From Halobacteriales archaeon QS_8_65_32 (lineage in GTDB: Archaea; Halobacteriota; Halobacteria; Halobacteriales; Halococcaceae), in assembly GCA_003022925.1 (NCBI GenBank), contig PXRY01000124.1:1-35954 (forward strand): a DNA stretch of 35,954 nucleotides, read 5' to 3'. The notes under the pieces are model-generated. The model saw nothing but the letters and a program-made list of their open reading frames with translations, was not told the origin of the DNA and did no database searches. Both the position numbers and the translations under genes were made by a program. Shown here piece by piece: positions 35,781 to 35,954 of the stretch. The stretch's first letter is position 1. Every line of letters begins with the position of its first letter.

Positions 35781-35954
35781 ATTCTGGCACAAGATATATT
35801 CGCGAGCGTTCTGAAACTATATAGAGAAGTAGGCTAAGTTTAGCGGTAGCAAAGCAAATCAATATCCCAATCCCAAATAGAAGGTCAAATCTTACGCAAA
35901 TTTGAAGAAGCCCTTGAGAAGACAATAGAAGACCACCACGAATACAGTTGGGAA

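Noticed and set aside
34952-35925. Minus ORF 35602..35925 (107 aa) as a possible gene
   Set aside because: Spans the IS-like repeats and AT-rich edge, no recognisable domain; likely spurious.
1-35954. CRISPR arrays, tRNA and rRNA genes
   Set aside because: No regularly spaced direct repeats, no cloverleaf/T-loop pattern and no rRNA-like conserved blocks were seen by eye; a tRNAscan/CRISPR search was not possible.

Overview
The window is high-GC haloarchaeal (Halobacteria-type) chromosome. Most of it is core or housekeeping sequence: an RPA/RPA-associated operon, an archaeal riboflavin-pathway reductase, an NRAMP transporter, a flavoprotein, thioredoxin reductase, TFB, a DHH/RecJ-like phosphoesterase, a DUF373 protein, a diphthine-ammonia-ligase-like protein, uracil-DNA glycosylase, HisH, an SDR, a CPBP protease, endonuclease V, a zinc-finger rhomboid, an enoyl-CoA hydratase, PolX, a Mut7-C protein and a GH26-like hydrolase. 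Almost all other long ORFs in the six-frame track are GC-driven antisense artefacts. The most notable non-genic signal is a dispersed family of intergenic, hairpin-rich elements. They start GGGCGGGACTGRAAGGGG and end GGGGCTTTC, the two ends are complementary, and copies lie at about 3.5, 29.2 and 30.3 kb with degenerate or partial relatives at about 10.3 and 20.7 kb. Two of the full copies flank the enoyl-CoA hydratase gene in inverted orientation. Other points of interest: a possible toxin-antitoxin-like pair at 22.4-23.4 kb whose winged-helix partner carries a 1-nt frameshift; a frameshifted LVIVD/Tat protein; a multiply frameshifted sulfatase remnant; Asp/Gly/Thr-rich low-complexity insertions in many otherwise conserved proteins; and an AT-rich right edge preceded by short inverted repeats resembling IS termini. 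All family assignments come from reading motifs and recall; no database search was run.
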